Numbered from the stretch's first letter, positions 17,757 through 26,803 are shown. The stretch is DNA of 64,000 bases from Mycobacterium sp. UM_CSW (GCF_000455205.1 NZ_AUWQ01000041.1:62001-126000), one strand, 5' to 3'. The notes: generated by a model from the sequence alone, not told the origin. Program-made: numbers and translations.

Positions 17757-20441
17757 GTGAGCCCACCAGCCCCGCCAGTGCTGACCGTGCGGTACGAGGG
17801 ATCGGAGCGCACCTTCGCAGCAGGCACCGACGTCGTAATCGGGCGTGATCTTCGCGCGGACGTCCGCGTCGCACACCCGCTGATCTCCCGGACGCACCTC
17901 ATCGTGCGATTCGACCAGGGGCGATGGATCGCCATCGACAACGGCAGCCTCAACGGGCTCTACGTCCACAACCGTCGCGTGCCGGTCGTCGACATCCAGG
18001 ACGGCCTGCGGGTCAACATCGGCAACCCGGACGGACCGGCGCTGACCTTCGAAGTTGGCCGCCACCAGGGTTCGGCCGGGCGGCCGCCCCTCACCACGTC
18101 GATACCGATTTACACCGCGGGCACGCCGAGCGCCCCCGCGTCCCAGAGCCAGCCGCAGCAGGTCGGGACGCCCTGGCCCGGCCAGCCCCAGCAGACGCCG
18201 TCGGCTCCGGTCCGCCAGCCGACGCATCCGCCGAGCGCGTCCAGGCCGATCCATCCGCCCAGTGCTCCCCAGCCGATGCATCCGCCCAGCGGGCCGCAGC
18301 CGATCCATCCGCCCAGCGGGCCGCAGCCGTGGCAGCCGACCGGTGCACACCCGACGGGAGCGCCCAGCGAACCGCAGCAGGCGCCGAAGATCTACCGGGC
18401 ACAACCCATGCAGGTGCCGCCCGCTGAGTCCGAGACGGGCCGCGTCGGCGATGCCGCGAACATCGCGACGTCGATGATGAAGATCCTGCGGCCGGGTCGA
18501 ACCGGGTTGGTGTCGTTGCCCGGCGCGGTCAAGATCGGCCGCGCCAACGACAACGACATCGTCATCCCCGAGGTGCTGGCATCGCGCCACCACGCGACCC
18601 TGATCCCCACGCCGCAGGGAACCGAAATCCACGACAACCGCAGCATCAACGGGACTTTCGTCAACGGCGCCCGGGTCGATTCGGCCGTGCTGCACGAGGG
18701 CGACGTCGTCACGATCGGCAACATCGACCTCGTTTTCGCCGGCGGCACGCTGGCCCGGCGCGACGAGTCCGCGACCGCGACGCGCACCGGCGGCCTCGAC
18801 GTTCGCGGGGTGACGTGGACGATCGAGAACAACAAGGTGCTGCTCGACGACATCTCGCTGGGTGCGCAGCCCGGAACGCTGACCGCCGTCATCGGTCCGT
18901 CGGGGGCGGGAAAGTCGACGTTCGCGCGGTTGGTGGCCGGCTACACGCACCCCACCAAGGGCACGGTGTCCTTCGAGGGCCACAACGTTCACGCGGAATA
19001 CGCCTCGCTGCGCAGCAGGATCGGGATGGTCCCTCAGGACGACGTGGTGCACGGGCAGCTGACGGTGCAGCAGGCGTTGATGTATGCAGCCGAGTTGCGG
19101 CTGCCCCCGGACACCACCAAGGACGACCGCGCGCAGGTGGTCGCGCGGGTGCTCGAGGAACTCGAGATGACCCAGCACCTGCACACCCGGGTGGACAAGC
19201 TGTCCGGCGGCCAGCGCAAGCGCGCGTCGGTGGCGCTGGAGCTGCTGACGGGGCCGTCGCTGCTGATCCTGGACGAGCCGACGTCCGGCCTGGACCCGGC
19301 CCTGGATCGCCAGGTGATGACGATGCTGCGGCAGTTGGCCGACGCCGGTCGTGTGGTGCTCGTGGTCACGCACTCGCTGACGTACCTGGATGTCTGCGAC
19401 CAGGTCTTGCTGCTGGCGCCCGGCGGAAAGACGGCGTTCTGCGGGCCGCCAAGCCAGATCGGTCCGGCGATGGGCACGACGAACTGGGCCGACATCTTCA
19501 GCACTGTCGCGGGCGACCCCGACGGCGCCAAGGCCCGCTACCTGGCGCGGACGGGACCGCCCCCGCCGCCACCGCCGGCGGAGAAACCCGCCGAGATCGG
19601 CGACCCGTCGCACACCAGCCTGTTCCGGCAGTTCTCTACGATCGCGCGGCGGCAGGTGCGGCTGATCGTGTCCGACCGCGGCTATTTCGTGTTCCTGGCG
19701 CTGCTGCCGTTCATCATGGGCTCGCTGTCGATGTCGGTGCCCGGTGATGTGGGCTTCGGCAGGCCGAACCCCATGGGCGCGGCGCCCACCGAACCGGCGC
19801 AAATTCTGGTGCTGCTCAACGTCGGCGCGGTCTTCATGGGAACGGCGCTGACGATTCGGGATCTCATCGGGGAGCGGGCGATCTTCCTGCGCGAGCAGGC
19901 GGTCGGCTTGTCGACGTCCGCCTACCTACTCGCGAAGGTGTTCGTCTATACCGTGTTCGCCGTCATTCAGTCCGCGATCGTGACCGTCATCGCGGTCCTC
20001 GGGAAGGGCGGCCCGACGCAGGGTGCGGTGGCGCTGGGCATTCCCAACCTGGAGCTCTTCGTCGACGTCGCGATGACGACCGTCGCCTCGGCGATGCTCG
20101 GGCTGGTGTTGTCATCGATTGCCAGGTCGAACGAGCAGATCATGCCGCTGCTGGTCGTGGCGGTGATGTCGCAGCTGGTGTTCTCCGGCGGCATGATTCC
20201 GGTCACCGATCGCCTCGGGCTGGACCAAATGTCTTGGGCCACACCGGCCAGATGGGGCTTCGCGGCGTCGGCCTCCACCGTCGACCTGCTCAGCCTGCAG
20301 GACAAGGTTCCGCAGACGCCGCACGACTCGCACTGGCGTCACACGGCCGGCGCGTGGTGGTTCGACATGGGCATGCTGATATTGCTCTGCGTCGTGTACC
20401 TGGGGTTCGTGCGCTGGAAGATTCGCCTCAAGGGCGGCTGA
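17757..20441 (+). CDS. Double-FHA ABC transporter (Rv1747-type ATPase-permease)
   Basis: 894 residues from GTG 17757 (TTG 17748 possible). FHA domain 1 spans about 10-100 (VIGRDLRADV, SRTHL, NGSLNGLYV), followed by a Pro-rich linker with repeated HPPSxPQP units, FHA domain 2 about 240-320 (KIGRANDNDIV, SRHHA, NRSINGTFV), an ABC ATPase with Walker A GPSGAGKS, signature LSGGQRKR and Walker B LLILDEPTSGLDP, and a C-terminal membrane domain of about six helices. M. tuberculosis Rv1747 has this order and is controlled by kinase phosphorylation recognised by its FHA domains (established). No kinase is adjacent here. Confidence 0.93.
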   Translation: MSPPAPPVLTVRYEGSERTFAAGTDVVIGRDLRADVRVAHPLISRTHLIVRFDQGRWIAIDNGSLNGLYVHNRRVPVVDIQDGLRVNIGNPDGPALTFEVGRHQGSAGRPPLTTSIPIYTAGTPSAPASQSQPQQVGTPWPGQPQQTPSAPVRQPTHPPSASRPIHPPSAPQPMHPPSGPQPIHPPSGPQPWQPTGAHPTGAPSEPQQAPKIYRAQPMQVPPAESETGRVGDAANIATSMMKILRPGRTGLVSLPGAVKIGRANDNDIVIPEVLASRHHATLIPTPQGTEIHDNRSINGTFVNGARVDSAVLHEGDVVTIGNIDLVFAGGTLARRDESATATRTGGLDVRGVTWTIENNKVLLDDISLGAQPGTLTAVIGPSGAGKSTFARLVAGYTHPTKGTVSFEGHNVHAEYASLRSRIGMVPQDDVVHGQLTVQQALMYAAELRLPPDTTKDDRAQVVARVLEELEMTQHLHTRVDKLSGGQRKRASVALELLTGPSLLILDEPTSGLDPALDRQVMTMLRQLADAGRVVLVVTHSLTYLDVCDQVLLLAPGGKTAFCGPPSQIGPAMGTTNWADIFSTVAGDPDGAKARYLARTGPPPPPPPAEKPAEIGDPSHTSLFRQFSTIARRQVRLIVSDRGYFVFLALLPFIMGSLSMSVPGDVGFGRPNPMGAAPTEPAQILVLLNVGAVFMGTALTIRDLIGERAIFLREQAVGLSTSAYLLAKVFVYTVFAVIQSAIVTVIAVLGKGGPTQGAVALGIPNLELFVDVAMTTVASAMLGLVLSSIARSNEQIMPLLVVAVMSQLVFSGGMIPVTDRLGLDQMSWATPARWGFAASASTVDLLSLQDKVPQTPHDSHWRHTAGAWWFDMGMLILLCVVYLGFVRWKIRLKGG

Positions 20442-20453
20442 GCCTCATCGGCG

Positions 20454-20553
20454 TTTGAGTGTGCGCTGGCGGTTTTCGGTCTGCGTCCGGGGCGGTGAAG
20501 TCGCGATCTTCTCGCCCTGGCTTCACGCTGAGAGCACTGGGTTCACACTCAAA
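20454..20553. terminator. Long inverted repeat between convergent genes
   Basis: TTTGAGTGTG (20454-20463) and CACACTCAAA (20544-20553) are exact inverted repeats enclosing about 80 nt. The element lies just after the FHA-ABC stop codon and just beyond the stop of the 54-residue minus-strand gene, so it could terminate both. It shares the GAGTGTG/CACACTC arm with the elements at 38606 and 42353. Confidence 0.55.
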
Positions 20554-20556
20554 GCA

Positions 20557-20721
20557 CTAGGCGCCTTTTCGCACCGCCTGCTCGGCGGCGGCGCGCATCC
20601 GGTCCGACAGCTGAAGCAGGGCATGCTCGCCGACCCCGTGTGGCACCGTGTAGGCAAGTTGCCGTAACTCAAGGGCGCAATCGCGCAACTCCTGGCGGAG
20701 GCGGGTCTCAAGGGTGGGCAT
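20557..20721 (-). CDS. Small hypothetical protein, 54 residues
   Basis: ATG at 20721 is preceded by GAGGAAGAAGCC, a good ribosome site 6-10 bases upstream, and the frame runs 54 codons to TAG. The product is soluble and helical (LETRLRQELRDCALELRQLAY, then LQLSDRMRAAAEQAV), with no signal peptide or known motif. It could be a small regulatory or structural protein. It converges on the FHA-ABC gene and is separated from the SMP-30-like gene to the right by about 100 bp, which does not read through in frame. Confidence 0.6.
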   Translation of the reverse strand: MPTLETRLRQELRDCALELRQLAYTVPHGVGEHALLQLSDRMRAAAEQAVRKGA

Positions 20722-20821
20722 GGCTTCTTCCTCTACGCGTGGCGGCTGAGAGAAATTTTCTCAGCCCGCCCACGGATCCGCGATCGGGGCGAAGCGTTTT
20801 TACGGGAGATTGACAGGGTTT

Positions 20822-21814
20822 TTACATCTGGTGAACGGGATCCAATTCGACGCGCAGCAGTGCGCCCCGGCGCGTGATGCCTTGCGGGGGAGCGGTGGTG
20901 CCGCCGTCTGTCGTGACGAAGGCGACGCGTCCGTGCTCGCCGGGGCCGCGTCCCCACGCGGCGCTGGACGGTCCGACGAGCATTTCATCGAACGGGTCGC
21001 CGGCGATGTGGCGGACCTCGCTGCCGTGCCGCGGCGCGAGCGGCACCCGATCGATGGTGTTGGTGCGATGCCTTGTGACGTAAGCGAATCCGGCGTCCTC
21101 GTCGAGGCAGAAGTCGTCGGCATTGTCGATCGCGGCGACGAACTGCGGCGCCCCGGCTGGATCGAGGGTGGATGAATCCACGGGGACGCGCATGAACACC
21201 TTCTGCGCGGTTGAGGTGTAGTACAGGTATCCGGTCTGCGCCCCGTAACGCACCCCGTTGACCCCCGGCTGCGGCGGCGGGGGCACGCCGCTGTCGGGAT
21301 CATCGCCCATCGTGTCGTCGGCGAGCCACACCCGGGCCGTCGCGCTGCGGGCGTCATCGGCCAGGTCCACGCGCCAGATCAGTCCGGCAAAACAGTCGGC
21401 GATCGCCAGTACGTTCGGCCCGAGCACGCAACTGCCATTGAGGGCGCGGACGCGGTCGTCGAACGTGAACATGAGCTCCGGCGATAACGGCGCTCCGGGG
21501 GCCCACCCATTGAAATCGATTCGGGCCAAATGCGATTCATGGGTGGTGTAGCCCTCGGTGAGGCAGACCACGAACACGTCGGGCGCCACCTCCGCGATGC
21601 CGGTGATCGGGTGGTCGAAGGTATGCGCCAAAACCGGTTCGGCGACCGCTCCGGGCTCCGTGGGCCGAACCCACCAGAGCTCTTTGTGCACGACATCGGT
21701 GACGAGAATCGACCCGTCGGCGCGCACGGCGAGGTTTTCCGGGAAGTACCACTGCGGGAAGAAGGCGACGGGCGTCATCGTGACGGCGGGCAGTGGTGGC
21801 AGGGCCATCCTCAT
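20822..21814 (-). CDS. SMP-30/gluconolactonase-like beta-propeller protein
   Basis: 330 residues; start ATG 21814 overlaps the stop of the CMD-family gene (ATGA). Repeated strand motifs of propeller type are seen: ENLAVRADGSILVTDV, GIAEVAPDVFVVCL, LNGSCVLGPNVLAIAD and DDFCLDEDAGFAYVTRH. Relatives are calcium-dependent lactonases or esterases of the SMP-30 superfamily. It has no obvious signal peptide. In context, a lactonase could open lactones made by the nearby BVMO at 29835, but that is inference. Confidence 0.72.
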   Translation of the reverse strand: MRMALPPLPAVTMTPVAFFPQWYFPENLAVRADGSILVTDVVHKELWWVRPTEPGAVAEPVLAHTFDHPITGIAEVAPDVFVVCLTEGYTTHESHLARIDFNGWAPGAPLSPELMFTFDDRVRALNGSCVLGPNVLAIADCFAGLIWRVDLADDARSATARVWLADDTMGDDPDSGVPPPPQPGVNGVRYGAQTGYLYYTSTAQKVFMRVPVDSSTLDPAGAPQFVAAIDNADDFCLDEDAGFAYVTRHRTNTIDRVPLAPRHGSEVRHIAGDPFDEMLVGPSSAAWGRGPGEHGRVAFVTTDGGTTAPPQGITRRGALLRVELDPVHQM

Positions 21815-22380
21815 TGCGCCAATCCCTGGGCATTGGCCGGGACGTCGAAGGCGCTCAGCGTCATACACACCATGGTGAACCAGCCCAGCAGCACGGCGAC
21901 GTCCACGATGCCCGCGTAACCGAGCAACTCCGTGGCGCGCCGGTACAGGCCTAGTGGCACGACGCGTGCGGCGACCAACGCCGATGCCAGCTCGTAAACC
22001 ACCTGCTGGCGCGGGTCGTCGAAAGACGTTGGCAGCCCGGCGATCATCGCTTCGACCCGCCGCGGGTCCAGGCGGCCATCGCGCTCCGCGATGATCTCGT
22101 GTTCGTAATTGGCGTATGGGCTGCGCCACCGGGCGTTGACGATGGTGGTCGCGATCTCGATCTCGGCTTTCGTCAGCGTCGACTCGCGCTGGAAGTAGGC
22201 ACCGGTCGGGACGATCGTCTTCGACAGCGTGGGGTTGGCGAGCCAAATCTTGTGCGGACCGGGAACCAGCCCCCGCAGTTCGCGGGTGAAGTTATAAGCC
22301 TCTTTCATCTGCGGCGACATCTCGCCGACCGGCGTCTCGACGAACCGGCCGAATGTGCCGAAATCTGATCTGTCATCCAC
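21811..22380 (-). CDS. Carboxymuconolactone decarboxylase (CMD/AhpD-fold) family protein
   Basis: 189 residues of all-helical AhpD-like fold: ELRGLVPGPHKIWLANPTLSK, then LTKAEIEIATTIVNARWRSPYANYEHEIIA, and ELLGYAGIVDVAVLLGWFT are characteristic. The redox CxxC of AhpD is absent (YANYEH in its place), so it is not a peroxidase of that type. Such CMD proteins with YxxxH often sit in degradation clusters. Its ATG lies about 55 bp after the diiron protein gene, and the propeller gene overlaps its stop, so both belong to the TetR-led minus-strand unit. Confidence 0.83.
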   Translation of the reverse strand: MDDRSDFGTFGRFVETPVGEMSPQMKEAYNFTRELRGLVPGPHKIWLANPTLSKTIVPTGAYFQRESTLTKAEIEIATTIVNARWRSPYANYEHEIIAERDGRLDPRRVEAMIAGLPTSFDDPRQQVVYELASALVAARVVPLGLYRRATELLGYAGIVDVAVLLGWFTMVCMTLSAFDVPANAQGLAQ

Positions 22381-22434
22381 CGATCAGAAGTACCGCGGTG
22401 CCGGGCTGTCGAAACAGGATCGCCGCGCTGCGGC

Positions 22435-23259
22435 TCAGGGGCGCACCGCGACGAAGGTCTCGTTGGGCACGCCGGCGGCCAGCCCGTCGACGTCGAAGGG
22501 TTCGCGCAGCCGCGCGCGCAGCTTCGCGGGGTCGAGGAGCAGGCTGATCTCGGCGGTCTGGCGCGCGAACAGGCGTCCGAAAAGCGGGTACAGCCAACGC
22601 ATCAACGCCCGTTCGGATCGGCTGCACCGCGCCGCGCAGTAGCCGACGTGGCCCAGCTCGTCGGTGAGGATCTCGGTGTAAAGCCGGTCGATCCGGGCGG
22701 CCACGTCCGGCTCGTCGGCGAACAACTCGACGCCAACCCGGCGCAACTCGTCAAACATGATGCAGCCCGCCATCTCTCCGGCGCCCACGAACGGGAACCC
22801 GATTCGCTCGGGCAGGAAAACTTCCATCTTGACGAATTGCCGCATCACGAACGGCGGCACGACGACCTGGAACGGCAGGCCGAACATGTCCAGCACGTAG
22901 CTCAAGAGCCGGGTGTGGTAGTGCTCCTCGAGCGCCAGGTACACCCGCTCGGGCGGCTGGTCCGCGCCGCCGATCAGTCCATACGCATCGCCCAGGTCCA
23001 CGCCGAATCGCTCCGTCTGGTTCAGTTTCGCGGTGGCCAACAGGAACAGCATCTCGGGGGAGAGCCCCGCTTCGGGTCGGCGGCGGCGCAGGTTTCGCAG
23101 GAACACGCGCTGATCGATGGGCCGGCTGGAGCGAACCGGGTCGGCCACCAGCGACGCGAAGAAATCCTCCCGGCTGGACAGCCGGCGATGCAGCAGATCC
23201 GCGTCGCCGTCCCGACGGACGAGAAAGTCCCGATAGCCCTCGATGGCCGTGCTGGTCAT
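22435..23259 (-). CDS. Ferritin-like diiron protein
   Basis: 274 residues, mostly helical. Two ExxH motifs are visible: EEHYH (about residue 110) and DELGH (about 200), with further acidic residues in GAGEMAGCIMFDEL between them, the pattern of a four-helix diiron site. Oxygenase, aldehyde-deformylating or regulatory roles are all possible; I cannot assign a named family. The ATG overlaps the TetR stop by 4 bp, so it is cotranscribed with the regulator and may act on the same compounds as the divergent acyl-CoA dehydrogenase operon. Confidence 0.7.
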   Translation of the reverse strand: MTSTAIEGYRDFLVRRDGDADLLHRRLSSREDFFASLVADPVRSSRPIDQRVFLRNLRRRRPEAGLSPEMLFLLATAKLNQTERFGVDLGDAYGLIGGADQPPERVYLALEEHYHTRLLSYVLDMFGLPFQVVVPPFVMRQFVKMEVFLPERIGFPFVGAGEMAGCIMFDELRRVGVELFADEPDVAARIDRLYTEILTDELGHVGYCAARCSRSERALMRWLYPLFGRLFARQTAEISLLLDPAKLRARLREPFDVDGLAAGVPNETFVAVRP

Positions 23260-23864
23260 GATGCCTCCATTCCGTCGACGATGGTCTTGACGTATCGGTC
23301 CAGGAGCGCCACGCGTGACCGGTGCGCCGTTGCCGCGGTGACCAGCAATGCGAACAGCCCGGTCAAGAAGATGGCGCCGAGTTCGCCGGCGTCCGCGTCC
23401 GGCGCCACCCGCCCGGCGGCCTGCGCTTCCGCGATCGCGGCGATGACGAACTCCGCCAGCGGGTGCTCGGCCAGCTCGTCCTCGATGGGGCGCGTCGCGG
23501 AGAAGTGCAGCGCGAGCATGTCCCTGAAGACGACCGGCCCGAGCCGCTCCTCGGCGGCAAGCACCTGGCGCACGAGCGAAGTAAGCATCGACCTCAGGTC
23601 GCCCGGCGCGCCGGTCTCCGTGGCGAGCATCGCCACGATCTTGGCCTCTTCGTCGCGTTCCAGCTCGGCCAGCACGTGTTCCTTGGTCGGGAAATGGAAA
23701 TAGAACGTGCCCCGCGCCACGCCGACCGCCGAAGCGATCGCGGCGACGTCGGTGCCCGCCAACCCCGACCTCCCGATCTCGGCGACGGCGGCGTCGAACA
23801 GGCGAGCGCGCGTCTGCAGCCGCTGCGCCTCCCTCGCGCTCACCACCTGCGTCACCGACGGCAT
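23256..23864 (-). CDS. TetR/AcrR family transcriptional regulator
   Basis: 202 residues from ATG 23864. The N-terminal helix-turn-helix (TDVAAIASAVGVARGTFYFHF, about 35-55) is the standard TetR DNA-binding segment; the C-terminal helices are variable and ligand-binding. A TTG at 23900 would extend the frame into the palindromic operator, so the ATG is preferred. It probably represses its own unit and the divergent operon starting at 24026, with an acyl-CoA or sterol-like intermediate as inducer (inference). Confidence 0.9.
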   Translation of the reverse strand: MPSVTQVVSAREAQRLQTRARLFDAAVAEIGRSGLAGTDVAAIASAVGVARGTFYFHFPTKEHVLAELERDEEAKIVAMLATETGAPGDLRSMLTSLVRQVLAAEERLGPVVFRDMLALHFSATRPIEDELAEHPLAEFVIAAIAEAQAAGRVAPDADAGELGAIFLTGLFALLVTAATAHRSRVALLDRYVKTIVDGMEAS

Positions 23865-23886
23865 ACGAGCGAACGTACCGGGTTCA

Positions 23887-23912
23887 TTGACGCGCGTCAA
23901 TGACGACCGTCA
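23887..23912. promoter_or_regulatory. Two abutting palindromes, probable TetR operator
   Basis: TTGACGCGCGTCAA (23887-23900) and TGACGACCGTCA (23901-23912) are perfect palindromes with the shared form TGACGNNCGTCA, placed edge to edge. They lie 22 bp upstream of the TetR ATG and about 115 bp upstream of the acyl-CoA dehydrogenase, so one operator could serve both directions. Two dimers could bind side by side. Confidence 0.75.
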
Positions 23913-24025
23913 ACGAGCTGCGGGGGAATCGCAAGCCTGGTTAATGGAACGGATATCTGGCGCCGGCCATCGTGGCTGAGCACACTGAGAGGGCACGTCA
24001 CCTGATGTGGGGCAAAGGGGCCGCG

Positions 24026-25204
24026 ATGGATTTCGAACTCGACGCCGGGCAACGCGCCTGGCTGGCCGAGGTTCGCGAATTCCTCCAGGAGAACGTCACC
24101 GCGGAACTGCGGGCCGAACTCGCCGAGCATGACCTTGAGTTCCCCGACGGCGAAGTCGCCCGGTTTCGCCGCAAGATCGGCGAAAAAGGCTGGTTCGGGC
24201 TCAACTGGCCGCGCGAGTACGGCGGGCTGGGCCTCGGCGCCGTGCACCAGCACCTGCTGATGAGCGAGTTCGAATACTGGGGCGTGCCCGGGCCCGACCT
24301 GACCGTCACCTCGGTAGCGCCGATGATCATGCGGCACGGCACCGAGCGGAACAAATCCGAATGGCTGCCACCGATCGCCAGGGGCGAAATGATCTGTGCG
24401 GTCGGCTATTCCGAGCCCGACGCGGGCACCGACCTGGCTAGCCTGCGCACCCGCGCGACGCGCGACGGGCGGGACTGGGTGATCAACGGCACCAAGACCT
24501 GGAACAGCGGCGCCCAGCGCGCCACCCACGAGTGGCTGTGCGTGCGCACCGACCCGAATGCCGCGCGCCACCGGGGGATTTCGGTCATCATCGTGCCGAT
24601 CGACAGCCCGGGCGTCGAAATCCGCCCGCTGTACGCGTGGTCGGGCTATCGCACCAACGAGGTGCACTTCCGCGACGTGCGCGTCCCCGTCACCAACCTG
24701 ATCGGCGAGGTCAACCGGGGCTGGACCTACATCACCGGCGCCCTCGACCTCGAGCGCGGTGCGCTGACCAACGCCGGCGATCTGCGCCGCGCCGTCGACG
24801 ATCTGCACGCCCTGGCGCGAAGCCCGCGCCGCGACGGCTCGGTGCCGGTGCGAGACGGGGCGCTGCGCCGCCGCCTGGCACGAGTCGAGGCCGACGTGGA
24901 GGCGGCCACGCTGATGGGCTACGAGGCCGCCTCGATCCTGGACGGCGGCGCTATCCCGACCGTCGAGGTCAGCGTCGAGAAGGTCTTCACCAGCGAGTTG
25001 CGCCAGCGCATCGCCGAATTGGCGCTCGATCTCCTCGGGCCGGACGGCCTGCTGGCGCATCGCGGCCCGGACGCGCCGCTGGCCGGCAAGTTCGAACGGC
25101 TCTACCGGGCCGCCCCGCTGATGCGCTTCGGTGGCGGCACCAACGAAGTCCTGCGCGACATCATCGCCCAGCGCGGCCACGGGATGCCGTCGTATGGACG
25201 TTAG
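24026..25204 (+). CDS. Acyl-CoA dehydrogenase (FadE28-like partner)
   Basis: 392 residues from ATG 24026, with GGGG-rich spacing AAAGGGG upstream; an earlier GTG at 23972 is less likely. Family motifs include GYSEPDAGTDLASLR (flavin/substrate site), IINGTKTWNSGAQ-type strand VINGTKTWNSG, and C-terminal FGGGTNEVLRDIIAQ. It oxidises an acyl-CoA at the alpha-beta bond. It overlaps the next acyl-CoA dehydrogenase by 11 bp; such tandem pairs form alpha2beta2 enzymes (ChsE type) for sterol side-chain CoA esters (established for mycobacteria). Confidence 0.92.
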   Translation: MDFELDAGQRAWLAEVREFLQENVTAELRAELAEHDLEFPDGEVARFRRKIGEKGWFGLNWPREYGGLGLGAVHQHLLMSEFEYWGVPGPDLTVTSVAPMIMRHGTERNKSEWLPPIARGEMICAVGYSEPDAGTDLASLRTRATRDGRDWVINGTKTWNSGAQRATHEWLCVRTDPNAARHRGISVIIVPIDSPGVEIRPLYAWSGYRTNEVHFRDVRVPVTNLIGEVNRGWTYITGALDLERGALTNAGDLRRAVDDLHALARSPRRDGSVPVRDGALRRRLARVEADVEAATLMGYEAASILDGGAIPTVEVSVEKVFTSELRQRIAELALDLLGPDGLLAHRGPDAPLAGKFERLYRAAPLMRFGGGTNEVLRDIIAQRGHGMPSYGR

Positions 25205-26303
25205 GCCGACCGCCGAGCGGCGCGAGTTCGCCGCGACGCTGCGCGCGCTGCTGGCCGCGGAGAGCCCGATCAGCCTGGTCCGCGGCCTGACCGAATCGGG
25301 CGCGGAACGAAGCACCCCCGCGCTGTGGAAGGCGTTGGCCGACGCCGGTGTCTTCGGGCTGGCCATCGCGCAGCAGCACGGCGGCTCCGGGGGATCGGTC
25401 GAAGATCTCGCCGTCTTCTACACCGAGGCGGGGCGCGCCCTATGCCCGACGACGGCGCACAGCACGATCCAGGCCGCGTTGGCGATCGATCAGCTCGGCC
25501 GCCAACCCGCCAAGGCCGAGTGGCTGCCGCGGCTGACGAGCGGCAGCCTTCGCGGCGCGACCGCGCTGTGGAACGCCCGCGACGCCGCCGTCATCACCCC
25601 GGTGCTTGGCGCCGAACCCGACTCGACCGGTGGCTGGCGGCTCACCGGCACGGCGGACTACGTCAGCGACGCCGACGTCGCCGACGTCGTCGTGGTGTCG
25701 GCCGCCGCCGGCGCGCGCACGCTGGTCTTCGTCGCGGACGCGCATGCAAACGGCCTAACCGTCGAGCCGCTCGCCATGGCCGGCGGCCACCGGGCCTGCA
25801 CGGTGCGCTTCGACGGCGCGGTCGTCGACGCCGACGCGCTGCTCGGCGACGTCGACCGGCCGGGCCTGCGGCGCGTCGCCAACACCGCGGTGGCGCTGGG
25901 ATCCCTCGACCTCGTTGGGGTCGGGCAGGCCGCGCTGGATCGCACCGTCGAATACACCAAGCTGCGCCACCAATTCGGACGCCCGATCGCGTCGTTCCAG
26001 GCGGCCCAGCACCTGGTCGCCAACATGCACATCGCCTTGGCCGCCGCACGATTGGCCGCGCACTCCGCGGTCTTCTGGCTGGCGCGCGGTCAGCTGGCCA
26101 CCCGGCAAACGGCGATCGCGCGCATGCACGCCGCCGCCGCGGCCCGGCTGATCACCCGGGACGCCCACCAATTGCACGGCGGGATGGGCTACGTCACGGA
26201 AACCGACCTGCACCTGTGGAGCGAGCGGGCGCGACTGGGGTCGACGCTCGGCGGGGGAGCCGACGTCGCCGCGGCCTGGCTGGAGGAGAGCATGAATGAG
26301 TGA
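25194..26303 (+). CDS. Acyl-CoA dehydrogenase (second, shorter subunit)
   Basis: 369 residues from ATG 25194. The layout is acyl-CoA dehydrogenase-like, with TKLRHQFGRPIASFQAAQH and ITRDAHQLHGGMGYVTETDLH near the C-terminus. The central flavin-contacting segment is poorly conserved compared with the partner, as usual for one subunit of the heterotetrameric pairs such as FadE28/FadE29. It probably provides part of the FAD or substrate site for its neighbour. The next gene overlaps its end. Confidence 0.9.
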   Translation: MDVRPTAERREFAATLRALLAAESPISLVRGLTESGAERSTPALWKALADAGVFGLAIAQQHGGSGGSVEDLAVFYTEAGRALCPTTAHSTIQAALAIDQLGRQPAKAEWLPRLTSGSLRGATALWNARDAAVITPVLGAEPDSTGGWRLTGTADYVSDADVADVVVVSAAAGARTLVFVADAHANGLTVEPLAMAGGHRACTVRFDGAVVDADALLGDVDRPGLRRVANTAVALGSLDLVGVGQAALDRTVEYTKLRHQFGRPIASFQAAQHLVANMHIALAAARLAAHSAVFWLARGQLATRQTAIARMHAAAAARLITRDAHQLHGGMGYVTETDLHLWSERARLGSTLGGGADVAAAWLEESMNE

Positions 26304-26796
26304 GGACAGCTTGATCGACGCCGAATCGGCGGCGCGCGTCGGCACCGTCGCCGCGTCCGGCACGGGCGAGGTGAACCGTCGCGATTGGCAGCGCTGGGCC
26401 GCGGCGGTCGGTGACCACAACCCGTTATGGTTCGACCCGGAGTTCGCCCGCGCCAACGGCTTTCGCGACATCATCTGCCCCCCGCTGTTCCTGCAATACG
26501 CCGTCCTGGGTGTCACGCGGCTGGACGGGCTGCGCCCCGACGGATCCTCCGGTGCCGCCTCGGGCAGCCTCGCCTTTCCGCGCGCCCCCAAGCGGATGGC
26601 CGGCGGCGAGAGCTTCACCTTCCACCTGCCCGCCTACCACCGCGACGAGATCGAGATGGTCCGCACCATCGAATCCATCGTCGAAAAGCAGGGTCGCTCA
26701 GGAAGATTTGTGCTGGTCAGCTGGCACACCGTGTACCGCAACCAGCACGGCGATCTCGTCGCCGAAGCGTCGACGTCGATGATCGCGCGGCCCTAG
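26296..26796 (+). CDS. MaoC-like N-terminal domain protein (ChsH2-like hydratase half)
   Basis: 166 residues with a hotdog fold of the N-terminal MaoC type. The region GDHNPLWFDPEFARANG resembles the hydratase-2 motif, but the usual histidine after NP[LIV] is Trp, so the active site is probably supplied by a partner. In M. tuberculosis the analogous ChsH2 carries this domain fused to a DUF35 domain (established); here only the hotdog half is present. It overlaps the acyl-CoA dehydrogenase end and precedes the second MaoC gene by 7 bp. Confidence 0.85.
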   Translation: MSEDSLIDAESAARVGTVAASGTGEVNRRDWQRWAAAVGDHNPLWFDPEFARANGFRDIICPPLFLQYAVLGVTRLDGLRPDGSSGAASGSLAFPRAPKRMAGGESFTFHLPAYHRDEIEMVRTIESIVEKQGRSGRFVLVSWHTVYRNQHGDLVAEASTSMIARP

Positions 26797-26803
26797 GAGC
26801 GCC

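Noticed and set aside
17545-17760. Short plus-strand frame ending in a Cys-x4-Cys pattern before the FHA-ABC gene
   Set aside because: It overlaps the esterase extension, has no good start site and would need a frameshift to look like a protein, so it is not called a gene.
17712-19802. Nearly 700-codon minus-strand frame opposite the FHA-ABC transporter
   Set aside because: It is antisense to a protein with complete FHA and ABC motifs, lacks a ribosome site, and has Arg/Gly-rich low-complexity sequence.
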